From the NCBI GenBank assembly GCA_044225205.1, contig JBGAIY010000402.1, forward strand, positions 1 through 7,102: 7,102 bases of DNA, given 5' to 3'. The stretch comes from JAEUJT01 sp044225205 (GTDB lineage: Bacteria > Myxococcota > Myxococcia > Myxococcales > Myxococcaceae). The notes under the pieces were generated by a model. It saw nothing but the letters and a program-made list of their open reading frames with translations. It ran no database searches and was not told the origin of the DNA. Both the position numbers and the translations under genes were made by a program. Position 1 is the first letter of the stretch, and each line of letters opens with the position of its first letter. Positions 6,554-7,102 of this stretch are shown piece by piece.

Positions 6554-7102
6554 GGCAGCACCCCGGCCAGGTCGAGCCGGCAGTCGGGCGGGGCCGCGAC
6601 CGGCACGGTTTCGCCGCTCGTCAGCCGCCGCGCGAACACCCGGGGAAAGTCGCTGGGCACTTCGTGCAGGCCCACGCCGAGGTCGCCCGAAAAAAACCGC
6701 AGCCGCTCATACCCGGGCCCTTGCGCGGGCCAGGCTTTTTCGGCGTGGCGCCGGGCGCCCGAAAGAGCGGCCGGCGCCCACACCAACCCGGCCCCGGGCC
6801 CCGCCGAGACCGCGACCCGGCCATCGGGGAAAATCGTGGGCAACAGCGCGACGTTCGGGCCGTCGGCGAGCTCGGTCTTTTCGGCCGAACGCAGGTCGAG
6901 CCGCACGACCGACCAGCTGTGGGTCACCGGGTCTCCCACGGTGTACACGAGGGCGCCCGCCGTTGGGTCGACGACCGCGTCGTGCACGGTGGCCGCGACC
7001 GGGCCGAGCCCCCGGCGAACCCCGGAGTCGACGTCGAGCAGCTCGAGCCACGTGCCCGTCAGGTCAGAGCGGTAGACGACGAGCGCGTGACCCCAGGCGG
7101 CC
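6550..7102 (-). CDS. C-terminal part of a beta-propeller-like protein (cut by right edge)
   Basis: The frame is open from the window edge to the TGA at 6550, giving about 183 residues; the true start lies outside. I do not recognise a named family. The text reads as repeated short beta strands with blade-like spacing: HALVVYRSDLTGTWLELLDV, then GALVYTVGDPVTHSWSVVRL, then IFPDGRVAVSAGPGAGLVWA, and RLRFFSGDLGVGLHEVP. The Phe-Pro-Asp-Gly-Arg-Val turn is typical of TolB/WD40-like propellers, which act as binding scaffolds. A GTG at 6987 lies inside the frame, but the upstream sequence keeps the same strand pattern, so it is unlikely to be the start. The stop overlaps the GTG of the transglycosylase gene by four bases, so the two are probably made together. 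Location and partner are unknown because the N-terminus is missing. Confidence 0.7.
   Translation of the reverse strand, partial: AAWGHALVVYRSDLTGTWLELLDVDSGVRRGLGPVAATVHDAVVDPTAGALVYTVGDPVTHSWSVVRLDLRSAEKTELADGPNVALLPTIFPDGRVAVSAGPGAGLVWAPAALSGARRHAEKAWPAQGPGYERLRFFSGDLGVGLHEVPSDFPRVFARRLTSGETVPVAAPPDCRLDLAGVLP

Noticed and set aside
5870..7075. Plus-strand open frame (401 codons) opposite the transglycosylase and propeller genes
   Set aside because: Arg/Ala/Gly/Pro-rich translation with no domain; the opposite strand carries clear catalytic motifs.

Overview
The window is GC-rich bacterial chromosome, most likely from a member of the Myxococcota. The best lineage marker is a MYXO-CTERM sorting tag (Gly-Cys-Gly-Cys, a hydrophobic helix, then an Arg cluster) at the C-terminus of the lytic-transglycosylase-like protein at 5501-6553. 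Most genes lie on the minus strand, and genes fill nearly the whole window. No stretch over 300 bases lacks a gene, and I see no tRNA, rRNA, CRISPR array or insertion sequence.

Reading the minus strand from right to left: (a) 6550-7102 holds the C-terminal part of a beta-propeller-like protein. It overlaps by four bases (GTGA) a secreted, MYXO-CTERM-tagged lytic transglycosylase-like protein (5501-6553). (b) After a 97-base gap with a possible promoter comes an OmpA-family outer-membrane protein (3978-5403). It has a signal peptide, a beta-barrel-like domain, six thrombospondin type 3 calcium-binding repeats and an OmpA-like peptidoglycan-binding domain. (c) This is followed, with an ATGA overlap, by an FAD-dependent monooxygenase-like protein (2554-3981). 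(d) A plus-strand gene for a small single-pass membrane protein of unknown function (1907-2560) converges on the oxidoreductase gene and overlaps it by seven bases. (e) Divergent from that gene is a lipoprotein of the bile-acid-CoA:amino-acid N-acyltransferase / acyl-CoA thioesterase alpha/beta-hydrolase family (347-1771). (f) Seven bases downstream is the N-terminal part of a protein that may be a glycosyltransferase (1-339), cut by the left edge.

The most striking anomaly is in the OmpA gene. Near 4119 its OmpA-like domain has lost roughly 40 bases, a number not divisible by three, including the conserved segment that should hold the peptidoglycan-binding arginine. The correct C-terminus continues in another frame to the ancestral TGA. 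The shifted frame has no stop and runs in frame into the oxidoreductase gene, giving a predicted chimera of about 949 residues. This is either a real lesion or an assembly error.

The common theme is the cell envelope: a peptidoglycan-cleaving enzyme with a surface-sorting tag, an OmpA-type wall anchor, a lipoprotein hydrolase and a membrane protein. No shared pathway is evident beyond that. I did not find a convincing new multi-gene system.
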